From Pseudomonas borbori (lineage in GTDB: Bacteria > Pseudomonadota > Gammaproteobacteria > Pseudomonadales > Pseudomonadaceae), in the NCBI RefSeq assembly GCF_900115555.1, contig NZ_FOWX01000008.1:11472-75471 (forward strand): a stretch of 64,000 nt of DNA. The letters run 5' to 3'. Below the pieces are notes generated by a model, which was given only the letters and a program-made list of their open reading frames with translations, was not told where the DNA came from and did not search any database. The position numbers were made by a program, and so were the translations under genes. This document shows positions 1 to 8,836 of the stretch, piece after piece. Within the stretch, counting starts at the first letter, position 1. Every line of letters begins with the position of its first letter.

Positions 1-88
1 TGTCCGCCATCGCCCCGAGGTCGGGCCTCCTACAGGGGAATGCGGTGTTTGCCGCTCTTGTGGGAGGGCCGACCCGGCGCGATATTTT
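1..88. repeat. Partial copies of a palindromic intergenic repeat
   Basis: The right half of the 82-bp palindromic unit found in an array near 48.2-48.6 kb lies at about 1-35 and ends in the same CCTCCTACAG. It is followed by the same GGGAATGCGGTGTTT spacer seen between two array units. A new left half starts near 60 with GTGGGAGGGCCG and runs into the 3' end of the first Hsp20 gene. The window edge cuts the first copy. Confidence 0.75.
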
Positions 89-97
89 GCTGGCGGG

Positions 98-625
98 TCA
101 CTCGCCGCGGACTTCGATGCGCCGGCCGCGGGCGTGTTCGGCCTTGGGCAGATCGATGCGCAGCACGCCGTTGCGGTAGCTGGCCGAGGTCTTGTCGGCG
201 AGCACTGGCAGGGGCAGCGGGATGCTGCGATGGAAGCTGCCGAAGGCGCACTGGCGCACGCGATACTGGCCGCTGCTGGATTCCTGCTCGTAGCGTTTTT
301 CGCCGCGCACGATCAGCACGTCGTTGCGTACTTCGATATCCACGTCTTGCTTGTCCAGGCCGGGTATTTCCAGGCGCACGACGAACTTGTCGCTGTCCTC
401 GAACACATCGCCGGCCAGCAGGGCCCAGTTCGCTGACGGGAAGTCGGCGGGAGCCAGGGACGCTGCCGAGGCCTCGGCCGCTACTTCGCTCGACGCCTTG
501 CCCCTGGTCGATGGGGTGAAGCGGGTCAGGGCACCGCTGGTGCGCTCGCGAAAACTTCGCCAGCCCTCGCCGAGCGAGTGCCAGGTTTCCTCCAGGCCGT
601 GTTTCAGATCAGTAAGCTTTTCCAT
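98..625 (-). CDS. Hsp20/alpha-crystallin family small heat-shock protein
   Basis: A 175-residue small heat-shock protein, expected to act as an ATP-independent holdase that keeps unfolding proteins soluble. An alpha-crystallin domain fills about residues 70-172. It carries the conserved ending of the domain, with NGVLRIDLPKAE near residue 153, after a charged N-terminal extension of about 65 residues that is rich in Ala and Ser. The ATG at 625 is preceded by a clear GGAGGT ribosome-binding site. It is the third and last gene of a minus-strand run of three Hsp20 genes spaced 24 to 60 bp apart. The long N-terminal arm makes it different from its two neighbours, so it may have a different client range or oligomer form. 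The family assignment is sure; the exact member is not. Confidence 0.93.
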   Translation of the reverse strand: MEKLTDLKHGLEETWHSLGEGWRSFRERTSGALTRFTPSTRGKASSEVAAEASAASLAPADFPSANWALLAGDVFEDSDKFVVRLEIPGLDKQDVDIEVRNDVLIVRGEKRYEQESSSGQYRVRQCAFGSFHRSIPLPLPVLADKTSASYRNGVLRIDLPKAEHARGRRIEVRGE

Positions 626-685
626 CGGTTGACCTCCAGGTTGCGAGCGGCCGCGCTCTGCAACTGCTGCGGCCGCTCAGGCGGT

Positions 686-1063
686 TCAGGCGACTTTCAC
701 CTCGATCTTGCGCGGCTGCGCATGGGCCTGCTTGGGAATGCGCAGGTTGAGCACGCCATCGCGCAACTGGGCGTCGATCCGCGAGGTGTCCAGTTCCGAG
801 CTCAGGCTGAAGGCCCGGCGATAGCGCGACAGGTGCACCTCGGCATAGACCGCCTCCATGTTCTCCGGGGTGTCGGGAGCTATCTCGCCTTCGATCAGCA
901 GGGTGTCGTTTTCGACCCGCAGCTCGAGCTTGTCCTTGGGCACGCCGGGCATGTCGGCGAGCAGCAGGATGCCGTCCTTGTTCTCGAACACGTCGACCCG
1001 CGGCAGCAGCGTCTGCAGTTCTTCCGCGGATTCGCCGCGGCGGACTACTTGTTTCTCGCTCAT
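686..1063 (-). CDS. Hsp20/alpha-crystallin family small heat-shock protein
   Basis: A 125-residue small heat-shock protein, the shortest of three in a row. After a short N-terminal arm of about 20 residues, the alpha-crystallin domain covers nearly the whole protein and includes the DGVLNLRIPK signature near residue 107. The start at 1063 is preceded by a strong AAGGAGG site 7 bases upstream. It lies 24 bp after the stop of the upstream Hsp20 gene and 60 bp before the next, so it is very probably cotranscribed with both. As a member of the family it should be a chaperone that holds denatured proteins for refolding by DnaK and ClpB. The near absence of an N-terminal arm suggests it may form smaller oligomers or mixed oligomers with its neighbours; this is inference. 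Confidence 0.93.
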   Translation of the reverse strand: MSEKQVVRRGESAEELQTLLPRVDVFENKDGILLLADMPGVPKDKLELRVENDTLLIEGEIAPDTPENMEAVYAEVHLSRYRRAFSLSSELDTSRIDAQLRDGVLNLRIPKQAHAQPRKIEVKVA

Positions 1064-1087
1064 CGCAGTTTCCTCCTTAGCGAAATG

Positions 1088-1540
1088 TCATTGGATAGTG
1101 ATGCGCTTGGGTTGAGCCGACTCCTGACGCGCCACCTTGATGTGCAGCACGCCATTGCGGTAGTGCGCCTCGACCTTGTCCGGGTCGGCATCCTTGGACA
1201 GGTTCACGGTGCGCTTGAAGCGCCCGCTGAAACGCTCGTTGGCATAGACCGACAGGCTGCCGTTGTCCTGCGGCTCGGCGCTGCTGCGCTCGCCGCTGAT
1301 CGACAGCAGGCCGTGGTCGATCTGGATATCCAGGGTTGCCGGGTCGAGGCCTGGGGCGAAGGCGTAGACCTCGATCGTCCCAGGGGTGCTGCCGACGTTG
1401 ATGGTCGGGAAGGCACCGCTGGCAAGCGCGCGAATGCTGCCCGGTCGACCGAGATTGGCAAACTCTTGCTGCAACTCCTGCTGCAGCCGTTCGAACTCGG
1501 CGAGCAGGCCGCCAGGGAAGTTAAACAGGGATTCGTACAT
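1088..1540 (-). CDS. Hsp20/alpha-crystallin family small heat-shock protein, first gene of the operon
   Basis: A 150-residue small heat-shock protein. It opens with MYESLFNFPGG, a start typical of IbpA-like class A proteins, and has the alpha-crystallin domain at about residues 45-140 with NGVLHIKVAR near the end. The start at 1540 was chosen over an upstream in-frame ATG (1603) because it has an AGGAGG site immediately before it and the upstream residues do not look like the family. It is the first gene of the three-gene Hsp20 operon, so its leader carries the regulatory signals: two heat-shock sigma-32-like promoters and a leader able to form alternative hairpins around the ribosome-binding site. 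Confidence 0.93.
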   Translation of the reverse strand: MYESLFNFPGGLLAEFERLQQELQQEFANLGRPGSIRALASGAFPTINVGSTPGTIEVYAFAPGLDPATLDIQIDHGLLSISGERSSAEPQDNGSLSVYANERFSGRFKRTVNLSKDADPDKVEAHYRNGVLHIKVARQESAQPKRITIQ

Positions 1541-1566
1541 CGCAAACCTCCTGTGGTTTATGAACC
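1541..1566 (-). promoter_or_regulatory. Possible RNA thermometer in the Hsp20 operon leader
   Basis: Just before the first Hsp20 start the minus-strand leader holds two overlapping inverted repeats. GGTTCATAAACC (1555-1566) can form a small hairpin. AAACC-ACAGGA-GGTTT (1544-1559) can form another that places the AGGAGG ribosome-binding site partly in a stem and partly in its loop. The two hairpins share the AAACC segment, so they exclude each other. Many bacterial Hsp20 genes are controlled by leader thermometers, which makes this plausible, but the stems are short and no folding energy was computed. Confidence 0.35.
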
Positions 1567-1575
1567 AGAGACGTG

Positions 1576-1604
1576 TTTGCGGGGCTCGAGGCCGAGGCTT
1601 CAAG
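1576..1604 (-). promoter_or_regulatory. Candidate sigma-32 (RpoH) promoter of the Hsp20 operon, proximal
   Basis: On the minus strand CTTGAA (1599-1604) is followed after 14 bases by CCCCGCAAA (1576-1584). This fits the heat-shock consensus CTTGAAA - about 14 - CCCCATNT fairly well and sits about 35-60 bp before the first start codon. The match is by eye. Confidence 0.5.
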
Positions 1605-1619
1605 CCCCGTCTGGAAGAA

Positions 1620-1648
1620 ATATGTTGGCGGCTGGAAGCGGCTTCAAG
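1620..1648 (-). promoter_or_regulatory. Candidate sigma-32 (RpoH) promoter of the Hsp20 operon, distal
   Basis: A second CTTGAA (1643-1648) is followed after 14 bases by CCAACATAT (1620-1628), the same geometry as the proximal site. It could be a second heat-shock promoter for the three-gene operon. One of the two may be fortuitous. Confidence 0.4.
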
Positions 1649-1764
1649 AGCGTTTTTAAGAACATTATCGAATGATTTATAGGCGCAGCTTCTCGGTTGT
1701 GGGAATAAGCAGCCGCGCTGCGCCGTGCGCGCCGGCGTTCGAGGCCATGGCGCGGGTTTTTATT

Positions 1765-1785
1765 GGTGCGCGTAGCGCACCCTAC
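1765..1785. repeat. Short GC-rich inverted repeat
   Basis: GGTGCGC-GTA-GCGCACC forms a perfect 7-bp stem next to the 3' end of the rluA-type gene and is followed by CTAC. The same GGTGCGC / GCGCACCCTAC words occur at 7.1 kb and 15.2 kb, so it is a member of a dispersed palindromic repeat family and may also help end transcription of the rluA-type gene. Confidence 0.5.
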
Positions 1786-1791
1786 GTGACG

Positions 1792-2427
1792 CTAGAACGG
1801 TGCGGGGCAGTCGAAGCGCAGGCGTTCGCCGCTTTGCGGGTGGGTCAGGCCGAGCATGCTGGCGTGCAGGCACAGGCGCGGGTAGGCGGCCAGGGCTAAG
1901 GGCGGGGCGTAGAGGGCGTCGCCGAGCAGCGGGTGGCCGATCGACAGCATGTGCACGCGCAGCTGGTGCGAGCGGCCGGTGATAGGCGTCAGCTCGACCC
2001 GGCAGTAATCGCCGCAGCGTTCGAGCACGCGCCAGTGGGTCAGGGCGTGTTTGCCGACCTCATGGTCGACCACATGCCGCGGCTTGGTCGGCGGGTCGTA
2101 GCGCAGCGGCAGGTCGATGCTGCCGCTGTCCTGCTCCGGTTGGCCCCAGCACAGGGCGGTGTAGGCTTTCTCGGTTTCGCGGTCGTGGAACTGGCGCGAC
2201 AGTTCGCGATGGCTGTCCGGGTCGCGGGCCAGGACGATGATCCCCGAGGTTTCCCAGTCCAGGCGGTGGACGATGCGCGCTTCCGGGAAGCCGTTGTCTT
2301 GCAGGCGGGTGACCAGGCAGTCGCGGTTGTCCTCGGCGCGACCGGGCACCGAGAGCAGCAGGGTGGGCTTGTTGATCACCAGCAGGGCGGCGTCCTGATG
2401 GAGAATTTCGATTTGGCTGAGCGGCAT
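1792..2427 (-). CDS. rluA: RluA-family pseudouridine synthase
   Basis: Converts uridine to pseudouridine in 23S rRNA and probably tRNA. The protein of 211 residues is close to the length of E. coli RluA (about 220) and lacks an S4 domain, which argues for RluA rather than RluC or RluD. The catalytic aspartate lies in the HRLD motif at residues 54-57, followed by WETSG; the family's later TGRSHQLRVH motif is present near residue 146. The ATG at 2427 gives the expected N-terminus (MPLSQIEIL). An earlier in-frame ATG at 2571 would run through a repeat element and was rejected. It lies downstream of minE on the same strand, separated by a terminator-like hairpin and a repeat. Confidence 0.88.
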   Translation of the reverse strand: MPLSQIEILHQDAALLVINKPTLLLSVPGRAEDNRDCLVTRLQDNGFPEARIVHRLDWETSGIIVLARDPDSHRELSRQFHDRETEKAYTALCWGQPEQDSGSIDLPLRYDPPTKPRHVVDHEVGKHALTHWRVLERCGDYCRVELTPITGRSHQLRVHMLSIGHPLLGDALYAPPLALAAYPRLCLHASMLGLTHPQSGERLRFDCPAPF

Positions 2428-2464
2428 GGAGTGGGTGGTTTTCTCTGTGGAAGGGGTCGGGCGG

Positions 2465-2519
2465 CGATCCGCTTTAGCCGCGATGCTTTTGAAGCCGGTC
2501 GCGGCTAAAGCCCCTCCCA
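2465..2519. repeat. REP-like palindrome, GCTTTAGCCGCGA family
   Basis: GCTTTAGCCGCGA (2471-2483) and its exact reverse complement (2499-2511) flank a 15-bp centre and are followed by CCCCTCCCAC. The same left arm with GGTGGGAGGG recurs near 16.6 kb and 43.1 kb. This is a typical Pseudomonas palindromic intergenic repeat. Confidence 0.8.
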
Positions 2520-2529
2520 CATATGGATA

Positions 2530-2562
2530 AATGCAATGGCGGCCAATAAGGCCGCCATTTCG
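2530..2562 (-). terminator. Terminator-like hairpin after minE
   Basis: A perfect 10-bp stem, AATGGCGGCC (2535-2544) with GGCCGCCATT (2550-2559), has a 5-base loop. On the minus strand it is followed by GCATTT. It lies 28 bp past the minE stop and probably ends the minCDE transcript. Confidence 0.65.
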
Positions 2563-2587
2563 GTTCAGCATCGCGAAAGTAAGGCTT

Positions 2588-2842
2588 TCAGCGGTCCGGC
2601 AAGGTGATGTTGAGTTCCAGGATCGAGCAACTGCCCTGGTTCTCCAGGGCGACCTGAACCTGGTCCGAGTCGATGTTGACGTACTTGCGAATCACCTCGA
2701 CCAGCTCCTGCTGCAGGGCCGGCAGGTAGTCCGGCTGGCTGCGCTGGCCGCGCTCGTGGGCGACGATGATCTGCAGGCGCTCTTTCGCGATGGACGCCGT
2801 GGTTTCCTTCTTGCGTTCACGAAAGAAGTCGAAAATATTCAT
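2588..2842 (-). CDS. minE: Cell division topological specificity factor MinE
   Basis: MinE binds membrane-attached MinD, stimulates its ATPase and drives the pole-to-pole oscillation that keeps MinC away from mid-cell. The 84 residues match the usual length. The N-terminal membrane-targeting and anti-MinCD segment begins [10 protein letters not shown], followed by the region that binds MinD and then the dimerisation domain ending in ITLPDR. Its ATG overlaps the minD stop (TAATG), indicating translational coupling and a fixed MinD to MinE ratio. Confidence 0.98.
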   Translation of the reverse strand: MNIFDFFRERKKETTASIAKERLQIIVAHERGQRSQPDYLPALQQELVEVIRKYVNIDSDQVQVALENQGSCSILELNITLPDR

Positions 2843-3654
2843 TAGCGCGCTCCAAACAGACGTTGCATGAGTCCTTTCTTCTGCACGTCGAGGAAGCGGT
2901 GGGCGACTTCCTTGCCGAGCAGGCGGTCGACGGCGTCGCTGTAGGCCTGGCCGGCATCGCTCTGGTCGTCGAGGATCACCGGTACGCCCTGGTTGGAGGC
3001 CTTGAGCACCGCTTGCGACTCCGGAATCACGCCGAGCAGGCGGATGGCGAGGATTTCCTCGACGTCTTCCACACCGAGCATTTCGCCCTTGGTCACGCGC
3101 TCGGGGTTGTAGCGGGTCAGCAGCAGGTGTTCCTTGATCGGCTCTTCGCCGTTCACCGCGCGGCGCGATTTGCTCGCCAGCAGGCCGAGCATGCGGTCGG
3201 AGTCGCGCACCGAGGAAACCTCGGGGTTGGTCACGACAATCGCTTCATCGGCGAAGTACATCGCCAGGTGGGCGCCTTTCTCGATGCCGGCCGGCGAGTC
3301 GCAGACCACGTATTCGAAATCCTTGCGCAGTTCCTCGATGACTTTTTCCACGCCTTCCTCGGTCAGCGCGTCCTTGTCGCGGGTCTGGCTGGCGGCCAGC
3401 ACGTAGAGGTTTTCCAGGCGCTTGTCCTTGATCAGTGCCTGCTTCAGCGTGGCTTCGCCGTTGACCACATTGACGAAGTCGTACACCACGCGACGCTCGC
3501 AGCCCATGATCAGGTCGAGGTTGCGCAGGCCGACGTCGAAATCGACGATGACGGTTTTGTGCCCGCGCAGGGCGAGGCCGGTACCGATGGCGGCGCTGGT
3601 GGTGGTTTTACCCACGCCACCCTTGCCGGAAGTGACTACGAGGATCTTGGCCAA
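2842..3654 (-). CDS. minD: Septum site-determining ATPase MinD
   Basis: A membrane-associated ParA/MinD-type ATPase of 270 residues that recruits MinC to the polar membrane and is displaced by MinE. It has the deviant Walker A motif GKGGVGKTT at residues 10-18, a switch region with [10 protein letters not shown] near 40, and a C-terminal amphipathic membrane-targeting helix ([12 protein letters not shown]). The start codon is TTG (3652-3654), directly giving MAKILVV; no ATG lies in a suitable place. It sits between minC and minE in the standard operon, with one-base overlap into minE. Confidence 0.98.
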   Translation of the reverse strand: MAKILVVTSGKGGVGKTTTSAAIGTGLALRGHKTVIVDFDVGLRNLDLIMGCERRVVYDFVNVVNGEATLKQALIKDKRLENLYVLAASQTRDKDALTEEGVEKVIEELRKDFEYVVCDSPAGIEKGAHLAMYFADEAIVVTNPEVSSVRDSDRMLGLLASKSRRAVNGEEPIKEHLLLTRYNPERVTKGEMLGVEDVEEILAIRLLGVIPESQAVLKASNQGVPVILDDQSDAGQAYSDAVDRLLGKEVAHRFLDVQKKGLMQRLFGAR

Positions 3655-3754
3655 GGTGATTCACCCCAAAAATGTGAAGAAAGACGGGAATCCGACAGCC
3701 GTATGCGGCTTCCAGATGCCTTTTTATGTCCCTGAAAATTGGCGGCAGTATCCG

Positions 3755-4495
3755 TTAAAGGCGGGTGATGTTCAACACGTCACCCGACAAGCTGACATGC
3801 ACCGCCTCGCCCCATAACGGGTCGCGGCGCAGGTCTTCGGCGACCTTGTATTGGCCGGCGATGGACAGCAGTTCCGCGCCCATCTGCTGGCAGAAGATGC
3901 GTGCCTTGGCGTTGCCCTTGATGCCGGCCAGCGCGCGGCCGCGCATGGGCGCGTAAACATGGATGTTGCCGTCGGCGAGAAGTTCCGCGCCGGCGCTGAC
4001 CGGCGCCAGGACGATCAGGTCGCCGCCCTGGGCATAGATTTGCTGGCCGCCGCGCACCGGGCTGGTGATGATCTTGCTCGGCTTGACCTCGGGTTCTGCG
4101 GGCTTTTCCGGCTTTTTCGCGGTACTGCTACCGCCGGTCGGATCGACCGGGCGCTCGCGGGCGCCGGAGGGCGGCAGCACCGGCAAGTCCAGGGCGCTGG
4201 CGGCGGCGATATCGTCTTCGCGGTTGGCGCGCACGGCCAGGGTGCGCAGGCCATGGTTGCGGCACAGGGCCATCAGGGCGCCCAGGTCGAGGCTGCCTTC
4301 GCCTTCCGGCAGCTTGTCCAGGGCCAGTACCAGCGGGGTATTGCTGAAGAAGTTCGGTGCCTGGGCGACTTTCGCGGCCAGTTGCTGATCGAGGCGCTCG
4401 AGGTCGTTGTGCGCCAGTTCCATCACGGTGATGGCCAGCATGCTGCCTTTGAGCTGGAATACGGGGTCTTGCTCGAGTAGATCGGCTTGGCTCAT
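3755..4495 (-). CDS. minC: Septum formation inhibitor MinC
   Basis: MinC inhibits FtsZ polymerisation away from mid-cell. The 246-residue protein shows an N-terminal FtsZ-binding domain (about 1-110), a variable Pro/Lys-rich linker (about 120-145) and a C-terminal beta-helix domain that binds MinD, recognisable from the [10 protein letters not shown] and [14 protein letters not shown] segments. The ATG at 4495 was chosen since the upstream extension to 4591 has no family character. It is the first gene of minCDE, 100 bp before minD, and is divergent from the lpxL-type gene. Confidence 0.96.
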   Translation of the reverse strand: MSQADLLEQDPVFQLKGSMLAITVMELAHNDLERLDQQLAAKVAQAPNFFSNTPLVLALDKLPEGEGSLDLGALMALCRNHGLRTLAVRANREDDIAAASALDLPVLPPSGARERPVDPTGGSSTAKKPEKPAEPEVKPSKIITSPVRGGQQIYAQGGDLIVLAPVSAGAELLADGNIHVYAPMRGRALAGIKGNAKARIFCQQMGAELLSIAGQYKVAEDLRRDPLWGEAVHVSLSGDVLNITRL

Positions 4496-4649
4496 GGTCT
4501 GCCTGATACGCCTTGTCGGTCGTGACGAAAGTAGCCCGGACTTATAGCGATAACCCCGCTGGGCTGCAAGCCGGGGCGAGTCTTTGCTCAACTTCTGATA
4601 AAACGCCGGTGCTAGAATGCCCGGCTTTATGCTTTGCTCGGGATCGTTG

Positions 4650-5579
4650 ATGGATCGTCCAGCCTTTCGTGCCTATTTCCTGCATCCGCGCTTCTGGCCG
4701 CTATGGCTGGGGCTCGGCCTGCTGTGGCTGCTCGCGCTTCTGCCTTATTCGCTGCTGATGTGGCTGGGGCGCCGGCTTGGCGGCTTGATGTATCACCTGG
4801 CGCGTTCGCGTCGGCAGATCGCCGTACGCAACCTGGAGCTGTGTTTCCCCGAGCTGTCGGCCGCTGAGCGGGGCAGTTTGTTGCGGGAGAACTTCGCCTC
4901 GACCGGCATGACCTTCTTCGAGATGGCGATCAGCTGGTGGTGGCCGGCGGCGCGGCTGGCCAGGCTGGGCCGGGTCGAGGGGCTCGAGCATATTCGTGCG
5001 GCCGAGGCCGAAGGGCAGGGCGTGCTGCTGATGGCATTGCATTTCACCACCCTGGAAATGGGCGGCGGCCTGCTGGGCATGCAGCAGCATATGTATGGCA
5101 TGTACCGGCCGCACAAGAATCCGCTGTTCGATTATGTCCAGCGCCGTGGTCGCGAGCAGCGTCTGCAGGGGGTGATCGAGCGCGACGATGTGCGCGGCAT
5201 GCTCAAGCTGCTGCGCGCCGGCAAGGTGATCTGGTATGCGCCGGATCAGGACTATGGCGCCCAGCGCAGTATTTTCGTGCCGCTGTTCGGTGTGCCGGCG
5301 GCAACGGTGACGGCGACCAGCAAGTTCGCCCGCCTGGGCCGGGCGCGGGTGATTCCCTTCACCCAGACACGCCTGGCCGACGGCTCCGGCTACAGGGTGG
5401 TGGTGCACCCGCCGCTGGCCGATTTCCCCGGGGAGAGCGAGGAGGCCGACTGTTTGCGGGTCAATCAGTGGATCGAGGCGGCGATTCGTCAGCAGCCCGA
5501 GCAGTACCTGTGGGCCCACCGGCGCTTCAAGACGCGGCCGGATGGCGAGGCGAAGCTGTACAAGAAGCGCCGCCGCTAG
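4650..5579 (+). CDS. lpxL: Lipid A late acyltransferase (LpxL/HtrB family)
   Basis: Transfers a secondary acyl chain, usually laurate, to lipid A precursors at the inner membrane. The protein has 309 residues, the family size. A hydrophobic N-terminal anchor lies at residues 9-35 and the catalytic HX4E motif is HFTTLE at residues 131-136. The start MDRPAF at 4650 was chosen; two upstream in-frame ATGs at 4617 and 4629 lack a better ribosome-binding site. It is divergent from minC, an arrangement I recall from P. aeruginosa. P. aeruginosa carries two such enzymes with different acyl positions, and the sequence alone does not tell me which one this is. Confidence 0.88.
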   Translation: MDRPAFRAYFLHPRFWPLWLGLGLLWLLALLPYSLLMWLGRRLGGLMYHLARSRRQIAVRNLELCFPELSAAERGSLLRENFASTGMTFFEMAISWWWPAARLARLGRVEGLEHIRAAEAEGQGVLLMALHFTTLEMGGGLLGMQQHMYGMYRPHKNPLFDYVQRRGREQRLQGVIERDDVRGMLKLLRAGKVIWYAPDQDYGAQRSIFVPLFGVPAATVTATSKFARLGRARVIPFTQTRLADGSGYRVVVHPPLADFPGESEEADCLRVNQWIEAAIRQQPEQYLWAHRRFKTRPDGEAKLYKKRRR

Positions 5580-5723
5580 TGCCTGCAGTAGTGGCGAGGA
5601 GCGAGGGCGCAATCGATCAGCGATCAATTATTGCTGCTCCTGTAGGAGGAGTGGCCGCCCCTCTTCGACGCCGCGCTGTCGCGCAGCAAACTTGAGGTAA
5701 TTGCGTCTATCGGCTTGTGGGTG

Positions 5724-5794
5724 CCTGTAGGAGCCGGCCATGCCCGCGATGGGTTTCGCGGGCATGGAACTGGGCGTCCCCCCCGCTCCTACAG
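5724..5794. repeat. REP-like palindromic element
   Basis: CTGTAGGAGCCGG at the left and CCGCTCCTACAG at the right are inverted. Inside lies a strong hairpin, CATGCCCGCGA (5739-5749) against TCGCGGGCATG (5756-5766). This form (TGTAGGAGC...GCTCCTACAG) is the commonest Pseudomonas intergenic repeat. Between the lpxL-type stop at 5579 and the patatin start I see only this and a partial copy near 5640. Confidence 0.8.
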
Positions 5795-5922
5795 GTCTTT
5801 GTTCTGCTTTTATTTCTCAATATAAAACAACGGCTTATTTATTTTTTGATGAGAATGGCAATAGGCGCGGCCGGGCGCCCCTCCTGCCAGACCTGCAAGT
5901 TAAAGGATTCGGAACTCCCCCT

Positions 5923-7122
5923 ATGACACCAAGCACTTCCTCCAGCCAGCCGGTCACCGGACTGATTCTTTCCGGTGGCGGCGCGCGGGCGGCGTATCAG
6001 GTCGGGGTGCTGGCGGCGATTGCCGATTTGTTGCCGGATGCCGCGCAGAATCCCTTTCCGGTGATCGTCGGCACCTCGGCCGGCGCCATCAACGCGGTCG
6101 GCCTGGCGTGCGGGGCCTTGCATTTTGGCGAGGCGGTACGCCGCCTGACCAGGGTCTGGCAGGGCTTTCATACCCATCAGGTGTACCGCAGCGACTGGCC
6201 GGGGGTGTTGCGCCAAGCCGGCCGCTTTATCGGCCACAGCCTGCTGGGCCTGGGCGGCGAAGTGCCGGTGGCGCTGCTCGACAGTTCGCCGCTGCGCGAG
6301 CTGTTGCAGCGCGAGCTGGATTTCTCCGGGATCGCCGCTTCGGTGCGCCAGCGCCAGTTGCGCGCGGTGGCGGTGACGGCGTTCGGTTACGAGTCCGGGC
6401 ATGCGGTGACCTTCTATCAGGGGCGCGCCACCATCGATCCCTGGCTGCGCCACCGCCGGGTCGGGGTGCCGACTCGCCTGGGCGTCGAGCATCTGCTGGC
6501 CAGCTCGTCGATTCCGTTGCTGTTCCCGCCGGTGAAGATCAATCGCGAGTATTTCGGCGACGGCGCGGTGCGCCAGTCCGCGCCTATCAGCCCGGCGTTG
6601 CACCTGGGCGCGACCCGGGTGCTGGTGGTCGGCGTCAGTGGCAACACGCAGGCCGAGTCGGGCGGCGCGGTCACCGCCGTGCAGGCGGTCAAGCCGCCGA
6701 GCCTGGCGCAAATAGGCGGGCATATGCTCAACAGTACCTTTATCGACAGCCTGGAAGGCGATATCGAACTGCTCGAACGGCTCAATCTGATGAGCAGGCT
6801 GATCCCGCCGGAGCAACGTCCGCGTGGCCTGGGGCTCAATCCGGTGGAGGTGTTGGTGATTGCGCCGAGCCAGCCGCTGGACGAGATCGCCGCCCGCCAT
6901 CGCCACGAGTTGACTGCGGTGCTGCGCCTGTTTCTGCGCGGTCCGGGAGCGACCAAGGCCGGCGGCGCGGGCGTGCTCAGCTATCTGTTGTTCGAAGCCG
7001 GCTATTGCAACGAGCTGATCGAACTGGGTTATCAGGATGCGATGGCGCAGCAAGCCGCCCTGAGCGAATTCCTCGGCCTGGATCGCCCGCCGGTGGTGCA
7101 GGGGCAGCCGGTCACGGCGTAG
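5923..7122 (+). CDS. Patatin-like phospholipase
   Basis: A 399-residue patatin-family lipid acyl hydrolase. The oxyanion-hole glycines are in SGGGARAAYQ near residue 17, the nucleophile Ser52 is in GTSAGA, and the catalytic Asp213 is in FGDGAV, so the Ser-Asp dyad is complete. No signal peptide is evident, suggesting a cytoplasmic or membrane-associated enzyme rather than a secreted toxin. The ATG at 5923 follows AAAGGA; an upstream in-frame start at 5740 lies within the REP-like element and was rejected. A palindromic repeat overlaps its TAG stop. The natural substrate cannot be told from sequence. Confidence 0.88.
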   Translation: MTPSTSSSQPVTGLILSGGGARAAYQVGVLAAIADLLPDAAQNPFPVIVGTSAGAINAVGLACGALHFGEAVRRLTRVWQGFHTHQVYRSDWPGVLRQAGRFIGHSLLGLGGEVPVALLDSSPLRELLQRELDFSGIAASVRQRQLRAVAVTAFGYESGHAVTFYQGRATIDPWLRHRRVGVPTRLGVEHLLASSSIPLLFPPVKINREYFGDGAVRQSAPISPALHLGATRVLVVGVSGNTQAESGGAVTAVQAVKPPSLAQIGGHMLNSTFIDSLEGDIELLERLNLMSRLIPPEQRPRGLGLNPVEVLVIAPSQPLDEIAARHRHELTAVLRLFLRGPGATKAGGAGVLSYLLFEAGYCNELIELGYQDAMAQQAALSEFLGLDRPPVVQGQPVTA

Positions 7123-7187
7123 GGTGCGCGGGGCCGCCTAGGTCGTGCGCGCCAAGGAGCCCAGTGAGTGGTGCGCACGGCGCACCC
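7119..7187. repeat. GTAGGGTGCGC / GCGCACCC palindromic repeat
   Basis: GTAGGGTGCGCGGGGCCGCC starts on the patatin stop codon and GGCGCACCC closes the element. Related words occur at 1.77, 15.25 and 34.83 kb. Confidence 0.6.
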
Positions 7188-7268
7188 GTCGTGTTAGCCG
7201 CGAAACCTGCCGGTCAGCTTGTGGATAATTTCCGCGCAGCGTGCCCGAATGTGCCGATCAGCGTTTAA

Positions 7269-8657
<1,389 letters not shown>

Positions 8658-8836
8658 GTCGACAGCCCGGCGGCGTCCGTTTGCGCTCGCCACGGGCCGC
8701 GCTTGCCCGGCTTAAGGATGAGTCGGGCTACTTCCAGGGATGACTATCTCCGTGTGTGCTGTGGCCTTCGGGTTGCAGTTTCTCCAGGCGGTTCGCGCTG
8801 AGCGGCCTGGGGCTTTTCTTGAAAAGGAGTGACACC

